Assembly (NCBI GenBank): GCA_034435675.1
Contig: DAOTWP010000230.1
Span: 1 to 11,732, forward strand
Direction of reading: 5' to 3'
DNA from: DAOTWP01 sp034435675
GTDB taxonomy: Bacteria > Chloroflexota > Anaerolineae > Aggregatilineales > Phototrophicaceae
DNA length: 11,732 nucleotides
Part shown: positions 5,641 to 11,732 of the stretch, piece by piece
How positions within the stretch are numbered: the first letter of the stretch is position 1
Layout of the letters: every line of letters begins with the position of its first letter
The notes under the pieces: generated by a model
What the model saw: only the letters and a program-made list of their open reading frames with translations
Told to the model about the DNA's origin: nothing
The model's database searches: none
Position numbers and translations under genes: made by a program

Positions 5641-6533
5641 TGGCGTGGGATCGCGTGGAACGGCTGATTGGCACGGACAATTTGCAGCGGCTGGCACGGG
5701 CGCATGTTGGTGTGGTTGGGCTGGGGTCGGGTGGCGGGTTTGCCGCCGTCAGCCTTGCCATGAGCGGCGTGCAGCATTTCGTGCTGATTGACCATGATGC
5801 ACTGGAAACGGTCAACGTGGTGCGCCATGTCGCCGACCGGCGTTATGTGGGGCAGAACAAGGCGCAGGCAGTTGCCGACCTGATCCGCCAGCGCAGCCCG
5901 AATGCCCAGGTCGAAGTGCGCGAGGGGCGCATTGAGCAGCACCTCGACGCGCTGGACGGGCTGGATCTGCTCATCGTCGGCGTGGATGGCGAAAACGTCA
6001 AATACATAATCAACGAAGCCTGCTTGCAGCGCAGCCTGACCGCGGTATATGCCGGGGTCTACGAAAAAGGCGAAGGCGGCGATGTCGTCATCATCCGCCC
6101 GTACAACGGACCGTGCTACGCCTGCTGGGCGGCAACCCTGCGCGAAGGCGTGGCTGCTGCCAGCGATATACAGGTGCTGGATTATGGCATGATCGGACCG
6201 GAGGGCACGCTGGAGGCAGAACCGGCGCTGTGGCTGCATGTAGTGCGGGTGGCAGGCGCGCAGAGCGATCTGGCGCTCAAAGTGCTGCTGGGGCAAGATG
6301 CCAGCCTGCCGGGCAACACGCTGGTGCTGGCGAACAACGCGCTGGAAATCCTGGAAGGGGTGCTGACGCCGCAGTACGGCGCGCTGTGGCTGACGGTAGA
6401 GCGCGACCCGGACTGCCTGGTTTGCGGCGATGCGGCAAAGCAGCGGGCAGCACTGGAAGCCGAAAGCGCGGTTTCGCTGGAGGAGCTTGCCAGCCAGGGC
6501 GGCAGCAGCATCGTCATTCAGGATGGCGAATAA
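5640..6533 (+). CDS. E1/ThiF/MoeB-like adenylyltransferase
   Basis: This 297-residue protein of the E1-like superfamily would use ATP to adenylate the C-terminus of a ubiquitin-like partner. The Rossmann nucleotide loop is VVGLGSGGG (residues 25-33), followed by LIDHD (49-53), the NVVRH arginine (Arg62), GQNK (71-74, Lys74) and VDGENVK (115-121), all in the usual E1/MoeB/ThiF order. Two CxxC pairs, Cys159/Cys162 and Cys259/Cys262, form the expected structural zinc site. The only other cysteine is Cys128 within a helix (NEACLQ), not in the crossover loop (about 165-200) where E1 and ThiF keep their catalytic cysteine. So it may be MoeB-like, adenylating only, or pass its product directly to the E2. 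The C-terminus after the zinc site is short and acidic. The start ATG 5640 shares one base with the JAMM stop, so translation is coupled. The gene looks intact. Confidence 0.9.
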   Translation: MAWDRVERLIGTDNLQRLARAHVGVVGLGSGGGFAAVSLAMSGVQHFVLIDHDALETVNVVRHVADRRYVGQNKAQAVADLIRQRSPNAQVEVREGRIEQHLDALDGLDLLIVGVDGENVKYIINEACLQRSLTAVYAGVYEKGEGGDVVIIRPYNGPCYACWAATLREGVAAASDIQVLDYGMIGPEGTLEAEPALWLHVVRVAGAQSDLALKVLLGQDASLPGNTLVLANNALEILEGVLTPQYGALWLTVERDPDCLVCGDAAKQRAALEAESAVSLEELASQGGSSIVIQDGE

Positions 6534-6545
6534 AGCCAGCAGTCC

Positions 6546-6591
6546 GACAAGCGAAGACTGCGGGCTGAACAACGGGGTTCAGCCCCTTGTC
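6546..6591 (+). terminator. Hairpin after the E1-like gene
   Basis: GACAAG (6546-6551) pairs with CTTGTC (6586-6591). Directly inside the right arm, GGGCTGAAC (6562-6570) pairs perfectly with GTTCAGCCC (6577-6585) around a 6-base loop. The structure starts 13 bases after the E1 stop and precedes a new promoter-like -10, so it probably marks the end of the cassette transcript. There is no T-run, and it could equally be a dispersed intergenic repeat that acts as a transcript boundary. Confidence 0.45.
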
Positions 6592-6610
6592 CACAAACAC
6601 AGAATTTTCA

Positions 6611-6639
6611 TATGCGCGCGAACGGTTTTCGCTTATACT
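6611..6639 (+). promoter_or_regulatory. Possible promoter of the 113-aa protein/PCMT/Nudix unit
   Basis: A good -10 box TATACT lies at 6634-6639. The -35 region at the proper distance (around 6610-6616, TATGCG) is poor. The -10 is 30 bases before the ATG of the next gene and follows the hairpin at 6546-6591, a sensible position for a promoter starting the downstream unit. Confidence 0.3.
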
Positions 6640-6669
6640 ATGGGCGGGACAAAAGGTGGTGATAACCCT

Positions 6670-7011
6670 ATGGACGAACGAACCAATATCCCGGTAGATA
6701 ATACAGACGATGCAGACAACGTGCCCGCAGCGGGCACGGCAGCCCCGCCCGACTTTGATGCGCAGCCTCCGGCTGAAGCACCGCTTCCGCTGGACGAAGC
6801 CGCAGCGGCGGGTGCTGACGACCGCATGGGCGAACGCCTGGAACGGCTGGGCGGCGAACCCGCGCCGGTGATTACGCCGGAGGAATTTGCGCGTTTGCAG
6901 CGTGCCGGGCAGGTGCATATTGATGCGCGCGGGCGTGTAAAGACTGCCCGCCCCAGTGATGTCGAAGCCGGGGTGTCGCTGAAAAAGCGCCGGGCATGGT
7001 ATGGACAGTAA
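6670..7011 (+). CDS. Hypothetical acidic, disordered small protein
   Basis: The product has 113 residues and I do not recognise a family. The first half (about residues 1-52) is low-complexity and acidic, rich in Asp, Ala, Pro and Glu, and should be unfolded. The second half has a short helix (TPEEFARLQRAG, 69-80), VHIDARGRVKTA (82-93) and a basic end SLKKRRAWYGQ. There is no signal peptide, membrane segment or zinc motif. The start is ATG 6670, preceded by AAGGTGG about 10 bases upstream; an upstream in-frame ATG at 6640 overlaps the putative -10 box and is less likely. Its last 11 bases overlap the start of the isoaspartyl methyltransferase gene, so the two are co-translated. It could be a partner or regulator of that enzyme. 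It has no beta-grasp look and no terminal GG, so it is not an evident ubiquitin-like partner for the cassette upstream. Confidence 0.65.
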   Translation: MDERTNIPVDNTDDADNVPAAGTAAPPDFDAQPPAEAPLPLDEAAAAGADDRMGERLERLGGEPAPVITPEEFARLQRAGQVHIDARGRVKTARPSDVEAGVSLKKRRAWYGQ

Positions 7012-8233
7012 CCGCGAAGTACGTCGTGAAGCACACGAACCCCCGCCGCCGGATGTCAATGCGCTGGTGGCGACGCTCAAGGCTTGTGGCGTGCTCGCTG
7101 ACTCGCGTATTGAGGCGGCGTTCCGGGCAGTGCCGCGGCATGTGTTTCTGCCGGAGCTGCCGCTGGAACAGGTCTACAGCGATGCCAGCGCGGCGATCAA
7201 ATACGATAATCGCGGCAATGTGGTGGCGGCGGTCAGCGAACCGAGTACCGTCGCCGTGATGCTGGCACAACTGGATTTGCAGGACGGCATGAACGTGCTG
7301 GAAATTGGCACCGGCACGGGCTATAACGCCGCGCTGATGCAGCAGCTTGTCGGCAGTGACGGCACGGTCACCACGCTGGAACTGGACAAGACACTGGCAG
7401 AGCAGGCAGTGCGCAACCTGGGTCGCGCTGGGGCATTCCGTGTGAATGTGGTCAATCTGGATGGCGCTGCCGGCTACAGCCCGCGCGCGTCCTATGACCG
7501 TATCATCGCAACGGTGGGACTGCTGGACATCCCGCGCCAGTGGGTGCGCCAGCTCAAACCGGGCGGCGTGATTGTTGCCCCGCTGTGGCTGAATGGGCAT
7601 ATCAGCGTGGCGCTGCGCTTGCAGCCGGACGGCACGCTGCTCAGCCGGCGCAACCAGCCCGGCAGCTTTGTGCAGATTCGCGGGGCATATGCCGCGCCGG
7701 ACATGCGCGAACCGATTGACGGCAGCGGGCTGGTGCTGGCGGCAAACGACCTCAACGAGATTGACGCCATTTCGCTGCATCTGCTGCTGACTCATGATCT
7801 GGAAAGCGCCTATCTGGGCAACCCGCTGCTGCGGGACGAGTTACAGCTCAGCTTTGTGCCCTACCTGTTCCTCAACCCGCCGGAAGGCTATCTCTTTGCG
7901 CATTACTTCGTCAAAGAGAATATGCAGGCATATGGCATGATTACCGGCACAGGTTTCGCCCTGATTACGCCCGGTGGCGCCTGTCTGGTGCCCTATGATG
8001 GGCAGGGCAATGCCTTTACCTCCGGCGGCGCGGACGCTTTTATGGCAGTCCACGACAGGCTTGATGCCTGGAACACCGCCGGACGCCCCAGCATTACCCG
8101 TATGCGCATCCGGCTGATCCCCAAAACCGACGGCGACCCAACGCTGACACGCGGGCGCGTGTATGCCCGCAGCGACCATTATCTGCAAGTGTGGCTGGCG
8201 GATAGCGATGACGACAGCGCTGATCACGCTTGA
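7001..8233 (+). CDS. Protein-L-isoaspartate O-methyltransferase (PCMT family) with C-terminal extension
   Basis: This 410-residue enzyme would transfer a methyl group from S-adenosylmethionine to isoaspartyl residues in aged proteins, starting their repair in the cytoplasm. The first 210 or so residues are the PCMT domain: FRAVPRHVFLPE (41-52), the signature region VSEPSTVAVMLAQL (78-91) and SAM motif I VLEIGTGTGYNAALM (99-113), followed by TLELD and a YDRIIATVGL strand. Standard bacterial Pcm is only about 210 residues; here about 200 extra residues follow, with no recognised motif. They resemble the extended PCMTs seen in actinobacteria and Chloroflexota, which sometimes act in peptide tailoring. 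The start ATG 7001 overlaps the previous gene by 11 bases, and the Nudix gene starts inside its 3' end. The methyltransferase call is sure; the repair role against another substrate is open because of the extension. Confidence 0.88.
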   Translation: MDSNREVRREAHEPPPPDVNALVATLKACGVLADSRIEAAFRAVPRHVFLPELPLEQVYSDASAAIKYDNRGNVVAAVSEPSTVAVMLAQLDLQDGMNVLEIGTGTGYNAALMQQLVGSDGTVTTLELDKTLAEQAVRNLGRAGAFRVNVVNLDGAAGYSPRASYDRIIATVGLLDIPRQWVRQLKPGGVIVAPLWLNGHISVALRLQPDGTLLSRRNQPGSFVQIRGAYAAPDMREPIDGSGLVLAANDLNEIDAISLHLLLTHDLESAYLGNPLLRDELQLSFVPYLFLNPPEGYLFAHYFVKENMQAYGMITGTGFALITPGGACLVPYDGQGNAFTSGGADAFMAVHDRLDAWNTAGRPSITRMRIRLIPKTDGDPTLTRGRVYARSDHYLQVWLADSDDDSADHA

Positions 8234-8897
8234 AGCGCTGCACAGTGCGCTGGCACTGCCCGATTTCCGCCCTGGCGCGGCACGGGCGCTGGCGGCACAA
8301 CTGCGCATGTCGCCGCAACCGCGCGGACCGCACCCCGACACGCGGGACAACCCGCCCCGGCAGGCGGGCGTGCTGGTGCTGGTTTACCCGCAGGATAGCG
8401 CGCTGCATATCACGCTGACCCGCCGCACCGACACCCTGCGCGGGCATACCGGGCAGATCAGTTTTCCCGGTGGCAGGCGTGACCCGCAGGACGCCACGTT
8501 TGTGCAAACGGCGCTGCGCGAAACCTGCGAGGAGCTGGGGGTGTGCGGCGCAGACCTGACGGTTATCGGGGAGCTGACACCGGTTTATATTCCGCCCAGC
8601 CATTATGACGTGCATCCGGTGGTTGCCTGCACGCCGGAAAAACCGCAGTTTACACCCAACCCGCACGAAGTCGCAGAGGTCTTTTCGCTGACACTGGATG
8701 CGCTGGTTGACCCGCGCACCAAGCAAGCAGAAACCCGCGAGTTGTTTGGTTATACGGTCCATGTGCCGTATTATCTGGTGCAGGGGCATAAAGTGTGGGG
8801 AGCGACGGCGGTGATGCTGAGCGAACTGGAAGCGCGGCTGCTTGCCGCCCTGCCGCCGAACACCCGCACAACGCAGCAAATGCTCACCCAACCCTGA
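8208..8897 (+). CDS. Nudix hydrolase, CoA pyrophosphatase type (NudL/YeaB-like)
   Basis: This 229-residue Nudix protein likely hydrolyses the pyrophosphate bond of coenzyme A or its derivatives. The CoA-specific signature LTRRTDTLRGHTGQISFPGG (about residues 70-89) leads into the Nudix box, where R104-E105 and E108-E109-L-G-V fit the RExxEExG core. The first conserved Glu of the general Nudix pattern is Asp, as I recall for NudL proteins. The C-terminal region has YIPPSHYDVHPVVA and a GYTVHVPYYLVQGHKVWGATAVML segment, also usual for this subgroup. The start chosen is ATG 8208 with GGCGGA nearby; it lies 26 bases inside the methyltransferase gene. An in-frame ATG at 8163 would add 15 residues of poor character. 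It is the last gene of the three-gene overlapping unit. No link with protein repair is known, so the pairing may only reflect compact gene order. Confidence 0.88.
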   Translation: MTTALITLEALHSALALPDFRPGAARALAAQLRMSPQPRGPHPDTRDNPPRQAGVLVLVYPQDSALHITLTRRTDTLRGHTGQISFPGGRRDPQDATFVQTALRETCEELGVCGADLTVIGELTPVYIPPSHYDVHPVVACTPEKPQFTPNPHEVAEVFSLTLDALVDPRTKQAETRELFGYTVHVPYYLVQGHKVWGATAVMLSELEARLLAALPPNTRTTQQMLTQP

Positions 8898-8903
8898 GAT
8901 TAT

Positions 8904-8954
8904 CCTGTCCCGGCGCTTATGCGGCGCGGGGATAGTTGCCTACCGCATGACAGG
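8904..8954 (+). terminator. Bipartite inverted repeat after the Nudix gene
   Basis: CCTGTC (8904-8909) pairs with GACAGG (8949-8954), and ATGCGG (8919-8924) pairs with CCGCAT (8943-8948). Both stems are perfect and stack on the right side, leaving a 9-base bulge on the left and an 18-base loop. It begins 7 bases after the Nudix stop, so it may end that transcript, although no T-run follows. The remaining bases to 9098 contain nothing else I can support. Confidence 0.35.
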
Positions 8955-9098
8955 CGTAAATACCCGGTGCTGGCTGTGCCCTTCGTTGGCGCGGGCGATA
9001 CACACGGGGCTGCTCCGGTTGTGCTGCGGTTCCTGCCCTGCAACTGCGGCGGGCGGGTGCTTTTCCGATGGCGTGGTTGGGGGTGAAGGGACAGCCCA

Positions 9099-10031
9099 GT
9101 GGACGACGGCTATGTGTTGGTAATTGGTTCTGCCGGAATCGATATTAAAGGGCGGGCGTATGATGATCTGCACTGGGGTGTCGCCAATCCGGGAATCGTG
9201 CGTAACAGTGTCGGCGGGGTAGCGCGCAACATTGCCGAAAATCTGGCACGGCTGGAAGTCGAAACGGTGCTGCTCTCCGCCGTCGGCGATGATGCGGAAG
9301 GGCGGCGTGTGCTGGAAAAAACGCGGCTGACCGGCGTGAACTGCGAGCATGTGCGCATCGTAGACGGTGCGCATACCGGCGTGTATATGGCGCTGCTCAA
9401 AGACGACGGCAACCTGCATGTCGCCATCAGCGATTTTGAAGTGGTTGACTCGGTAGACCCTGACTATTTGCGGCAGCACGAAACGCTGTTTGCGAACGCG
9501 ACAATGATCGTGATTGACGCTACCCTGACCGTCGAAACGCTGGAAGTGCTGTTCACTTTGGCGGAGCGTTATGCCCTGCGCGTTTGCGCCGACCCGACCA
9601 ACCCCGCAGTGGCGAACCGGCTTTGCAAGTATCTTGACCGGCTGTTTCTGATTGCGCCCAACGCGGCAGAAATGGTTGCCCTGTGCGGCATTGAAGACCC
9701 GGCTAAAGACCGTGAAACGGCAGTGCGGGCGGCGCGGCAGTTGGTGGCATCGGGGGTGGCGATTGCGGTGGTCACGCTGGGGGCGGACGGGCTGGTGTAT
9801 GCTGACGGCAGCGGCAGCGGGTATATCCGCGCGGTCAAGACCGATGTGGTGGACACCACCGGCGCGGGCGATGCGCTGACCGGCGCGGTGATTTTTGGGC
9901 TGCTTAATGCCGTGCCGCTGGACGAAGCGATGCGCCTGGGGGTGACAGCGGCGGCGCTGACGCTGCAAACCAAAGCCACCGTCTACCCCAAGCTGAGCCA
10001 GGAACTGCTCTATGACGCGCTGATGGCATAA
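9099..10031 (+). CDS. PfkB-family sugar/nucleoside kinase, probably pseudouridine kinase
   Basis: This 310-residue kinase of the ribokinase (PfkB) family would phosphorylate a sugar or nucleoside with ATP in the cytoplasm. The N-terminal region VLVIGSAGIDIKGRA (6-20), then NPGIVRNSVGGVARNIAENLARL (30-52) and LLSAVGDDAEGR (58-69), closely resembles pseudouridine kinases (PsuK/YeiC type). The C-terminal PfkB signature is DTTGAGDALTGA (252-263), with Asp258 the catalytic base and the GAGD anion hole. APNAAE (186-191) is the usual middle motif. Length fits the family. The start is GTG 9099 with GAAGGG 8 bases upstream. Its usual partner, pseudouridine-5'-phosphate glycosidase (psuG), is not next to it in this window, so substrate specificity stays open; other ribokinase-type substrates are possible. 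It appears to be a single-gene unit, 201 bases after the Nudix gene and 376 bases before the PEP carboxykinase gene. Confidence 0.88.
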   Translation: MDDGYVLVIGSAGIDIKGRAYDDLHWGVANPGIVRNSVGGVARNIAENLARLEVETVLLSAVGDDAEGRRVLEKTRLTGVNCEHVRIVDGAHTGVYMALLKDDGNLHVAISDFEVVDSVDPDYLRQHETLFANATMIVIDATLTVETLEVLFTLAERYALRVCADPTNPAVANRLCKYLDRLFLIAPNAAEMVALCGIEDPAKDRETAVRAARQLVASGVAIAVVTLGADGLVYADGSGSGYIRAVKTDVVDTTGAGDALTGAVIFGLLNAVPLDEAMRLGVTAAALTLQTKATVYPKLSQELLYDALMA

Positions 10032-10089
10032 ACGCCGCTGAAAACCGCCGCCGCAGGGGGCAATTTGCTGCCTTTTGTCACGCGCCCCT

Positions 10090-10105
10090 CGTGATATTAT
10101 TCACA
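10090..10105 (+). promoter_or_regulatory. CRP/FNR-family-like binding site upstream of PEP carboxykinase
   Basis: CGTGA-TATTAT-TCACA keeps the GTGA-N6-TCAC core of CRP-family operators (consensus TGTGA-N6-TCACA) with one mismatch. Its centre lies about 59-60 bases before the transcription start predicted from the -10 box at 10144, near the classical class I activator position of -61.5. A second palindrome, GATATT-N7-AATATC (10093-10111), overlaps it. It is a sequence match only; the regulator is not in the window. Confidence 0.4.
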
Positions 10106-10121
10106 AATATCGCCGCACAGG

Positions 10122-10149
10122 TTGTCGGGAATGCGCAACATGCTAAAAT
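10122..10149 (+). promoter_or_regulatory. Promoter with extended -10 for PEP carboxykinase
   Basis: TTGTCG (10122-10127, four of six consensus bases) and TAAAAT (10144-10149) are separated by 16 bases. TGC directly before TAAAAT gives the extended -10 form TGnTAAAAT. Transcription would start near 10156, giving a 5' UTR of about 250 bases before the ATG at 10408. Confidence 0.4.
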
Positions 10150-10176
10150 GGGAACTGTTGGAGCGAAATTAGAGCG

Positions 10177-10206
10177 TGACGCTTTTCAGCATGACGTTTT
10201 CAAGCA
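10177..10206 (+). repeat. Two tandem imperfect 15-mers in the leader
   Basis: TGACGCTTTTCAGCA (10177-10191) is followed immediately by TGACGTTTTCAAGCA (10192-10206), matching at 12 of 15 positions. They lie shortly after the predicted transcription start of the PEP carboxykinase gene. They may be a protein-binding site or just a small duplication. Confidence 0.4.
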
Positions 10207-10407
10207 GGGCAAACGCCCGCCAGACGCAGGAACGCTGCCCAGCAGCACGCTGCCCTGAGCGGCGGGGCTAGACTTTGCAGGAGCTACTTAGAAAGCCTGT
10301 ACCACCAGAGACAGAGCAAGCGTGCGGTGGCTGTGACAGGCAAGCTCAATAGACTTTCATACCAGGCTTCATATCCGCTGGTCGAAAAACATGGAGATGA
10401 CCAACTT

Positions 10408-11732
10408 ATGCAAACTCCCGCGAATCTCAAGCACCTGGGCGTCATTAAACTCATTGAGGAGATGGTTGCCCTCTGTAAGCCGGACAATGTGCACTGGTGT
10501 GACGGCTCACAGGCAGAATATGACAACCTGTGTAACGCACTGGTTGAAAATGGCACCTACATCCGCCTGAATCCAGAAAAACGCCCCAACAGCTTCCTCG
10601 CGCGTTCGGACCCGTCCGATGTGGCGCGGGTGGAGGAACGCACCTTTATCTGCTCGCTGAACCACAACGAATCTGGCCCGACCAACAACTGGGTTGACCC
10701 CAAAGAAATGCATGCCACGCTGGACAAACTGTTCGACGGCTGCATGCGCGGGCGCACACTGTACGTGATCCCCTTCAGCATGGGACCGATTGGCTCGCCG
10801 ATTGCCTATATCGGCGTGCAGATCACCGACTCGGCGTATGTGGTGACCAATATGCGCATCATGACGCGCATGGGCGAACAAGTCTGGGATGCGCTGGGAA
10901 CAGACGGGCGCTTTGTGCCCTGCATTCACTCGGTGGGTATGCCGCTGGAACCGGGGCAGCAGGATATTCCGTGGCCCTGCCAGCCGAACATCAGCAATAA
11001 ATACATTGTCCACTTCCCTGAAGAACGTTCGATCTGGTCCTATGGCAGCGGCTATGGCGGCAACGCGCTGCTGGGCAAGAAGTGCCTGGCGCTGCGCATT
11101 GCTTCGGCAATCGCCCGCAGCGAAGGCTGGCTGGCGGAACACATGCTGATTCTGGGCGTGGAAGCGCCGGACAAGACCAAGACCTATGTCGCGGCGGCGT
11201 TCCCGTCTGCCTGCGGCAAGACCAACTTCGCTATGCTGATCCCGCCCAAAGAACTGGAAGGCTGGAAAGTCACCACCGTTGGCGACGATATCGCCTGGAT
11301 CAAACCCGGTCCTGACGGCAGGATGTATGCCATCAACCCGGAGGCAGGCTTCTTCGGGGTTGCGCCGGGCACGAACTTCAAGACCAATCCTAACGCGATG
11401 GAGTCGATGCGCGCCAACACGATTTTCACCAATGTGGCGCTGACCGATGACGGCGACGTGTGGTGGGAAGGCATGACTGACGAACCCCCGGCACACGCGA
11501 TTGACTGGCACGGCAACGACTGGACGCCGGAGAGCAAGGAAAAGGCGGCGCATCCCAATTCGCGTTTCACCGCGCCTGCCAGCCAGTGCCCCTCGATTGA
11601 CTCCGAATGGGAAAACCCCAACGGCGTGCTGATCAAGGCGTTCATCTTTGGCGGGCGGCGCAGCGATGTCGTGCCGTTGGTGCATCAGGCATTCAACTGG
11701 AACTATGGCGTGTATATCGGCGCGACGATGGG
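10408..11732 (+). CDS. pckG: Phosphoenolpyruvate carboxykinase, GTP-dependent (partial, 3' end beyond window)
   Basis: This enzyme converts oxaloacetate and GTP to phosphoenolpyruvate, CO2 and GDP, the entry step of gluconeogenesis in the cytoplasm. The 441 visible residues are about three quarters of the usual length of around 600. The N-terminus VALCKPDNVHWCDGSQAEY and then RTFICSLNHNESGPTNNW, GCMRGRTLYVIPFSMGP and YVVTNMRIMTRMG are hallmark GTP-PEPCK stretches. The active-site P-loop is FPSACGKTN (residues 265-273, with Cys269 and Lys271), followed by VGDDIAW for metal binding and GFFGVAPGTN. All visible catalytic residues are intact. The start is ATG 10408, which aligns with the family N-terminus; GGAG lies 11 bases upstream. 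The frame is open further upstream without family-like sequence. The long leader with a CRP-like site suggests control by carbon source or energy state. No PEPCK partner gene lies nearby. Confidence 0.97.
   Translation, partial: MQTPANLKHLGVIKLIEEMVALCKPDNVHWCDGSQAEYDNLCNALVENGTYIRLNPEKRPNSFLARSDPSDVARVEERTFICSLNHNESGPTNNWVDPKEMHATLDKLFDGCMRGRTLYVIPFSMGPIGSPIAYIGVQITDSAYVVTNMRIMTRMGEQVWDALGTDGRFVPCIHSVGMPLEPGQQDIPWPCQPNISNKYIVHFPEERSIWSYGSGYGGNALLGKKCLALRIASAIARSEGWLAEHMLILGVEAPDKTKTYVAAAFPSACGKTNFAMLIPPKELEGWKVTTVGDDIAWIKPGPDGRMYAINPEAGFFGVAPGTNFKTNPNAMESMRANTIFTNVALTDDGDVWWEGMTDEPPAHAIDWHGNDWTPESKEKAAHPNSRFTAPASQCPSIDSEWENPNGVLIKAFIFGGRRSDVVPLVHQAFNWNYGVYIGATM

Larger units (their letters stand above)
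10032..10407 (+). other. Intergenic region and leader of the PEP carboxykinase gene
   Basis: No gene is evident in these 376 bases. The 5' part could end the kinase transcript: GGCA-N6-TGCC followed by TTTT near 10058-10077 is a weak terminator-like stem. It then holds a CRP/FNR-like palindrome, a promoter with extended -10, and a leader of about 250 bases. The leader contains two near-identical tandem 15-mers (10177-10206) and the direct repeat ACGCTGCCC at 10232-10240 and 10247-10255. I recognise no riboswitch class in it. Confidence 0.45.

Noticed and set aside
5430..6572. Long open frame antisense to the E1 gene
   Set aside because: The sense strand encodes clear E1 motifs; the antisense frame is an Arg/Gln/His-rich shadow caused by high GC codon bias.
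6820..6858. ERLERLGG in the 113-aa protein as a processed ubiquitin-like C-terminus
   Set aside because: The preceding 60 residues are low-complexity and acidic with no beta-grasp pattern, and the GG is internal, far from the end.
10267..10407. In-frame open extension upstream of the PEP carboxykinase ATG
   Set aside because: The frame is open but the residues do not resemble the family N-terminus, and the ATG at 10408 fits known proteins and has a GGAG upstream.
1..11732. CRISPR array, insertion sequence, rRNA or tRNA genes
   Set aside because: I saw no regularly spaced repeats, no transposase motifs and no recognisable RNA gene on either strand.

Overview
The window is a GC-rich bacterial chromosome segment with short intergenic gaps, many GTG starts and 1-26 bp gene overlaps. 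The mix of a GTP-type PEP carboxykinase, an isoaspartyl methyltransferase with a long C-terminal extension, a DUF4864 protein and a bacterial E2/JAMM/E1 cassette, together with short GC-rich palindromes between genes, suggests a Chloroflexota (Anaerolineae-like) organism. That placement is inferred from gene flavour only; no marker gene is present.

Left part, minus strand. A solo SRA-like modified-DNA-reading domain (ScoMcrA/HNH family, but with no nuclease domain) overlaps by ATGA a multi-pass membrane protein that runs off the left edge. A gene-free stretch with several palindromes follows (about 920-1314). Next come a DUF4864 protein and a small SpoIIAA/STAS-like protein joined by a GTGA overlap, and upstream of them an HtrA/DegP-like membrane-anchored serine protease with a PDZ domain.

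Centre, plus strand. Divergent from htrA is the most interesting unit: a three-gene ubiquitin-conjugation-like cassette of a free-standing E2 (candidate catalytic Cys96), a JAMM/MPN protein fused to a second, apparently Cys-less E2/RWD-like domain, and an E1/ThiF-like adenylyltransferase. The gene order matches the E2-JAB-E1 order of known bacterial ubiquitin-like operons. However, no ubiquitin-like gene is visible, the JAMM centre reads H-x-Q instead of H-x-H, and the E1 has no spare cysteine in the usual crossover-loop position. A perfect 9-bp inverted repeat frames the start region of the cassette, its right arm touching the E2 Shine-Dalgarno. The cassette ends at a hairpin after the E1 gene.

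Right part, plus strand. A probable new promoter starts a tightly overlapping unit: a 113-aa acidic, disordered protein, a protein-L-isoaspartate O-methyltransferase and a NudL-type CoA pyrophosphatase Nudix hydrolase. After a 201-bp gap comes a PfkB kinase resembling pseudouridine kinase. After a roughly 376-bp leader, with a CRP/FNR-like palindrome and an extended -10 promoter, comes GTP-dependent PEP carboxykinase, cut by the right edge. The neighbourhood holds several protein-maintenance functions (HtrA, JAMM/E2/E1, isoaspartyl repair), but a functional link between them is only a suggestion from position.
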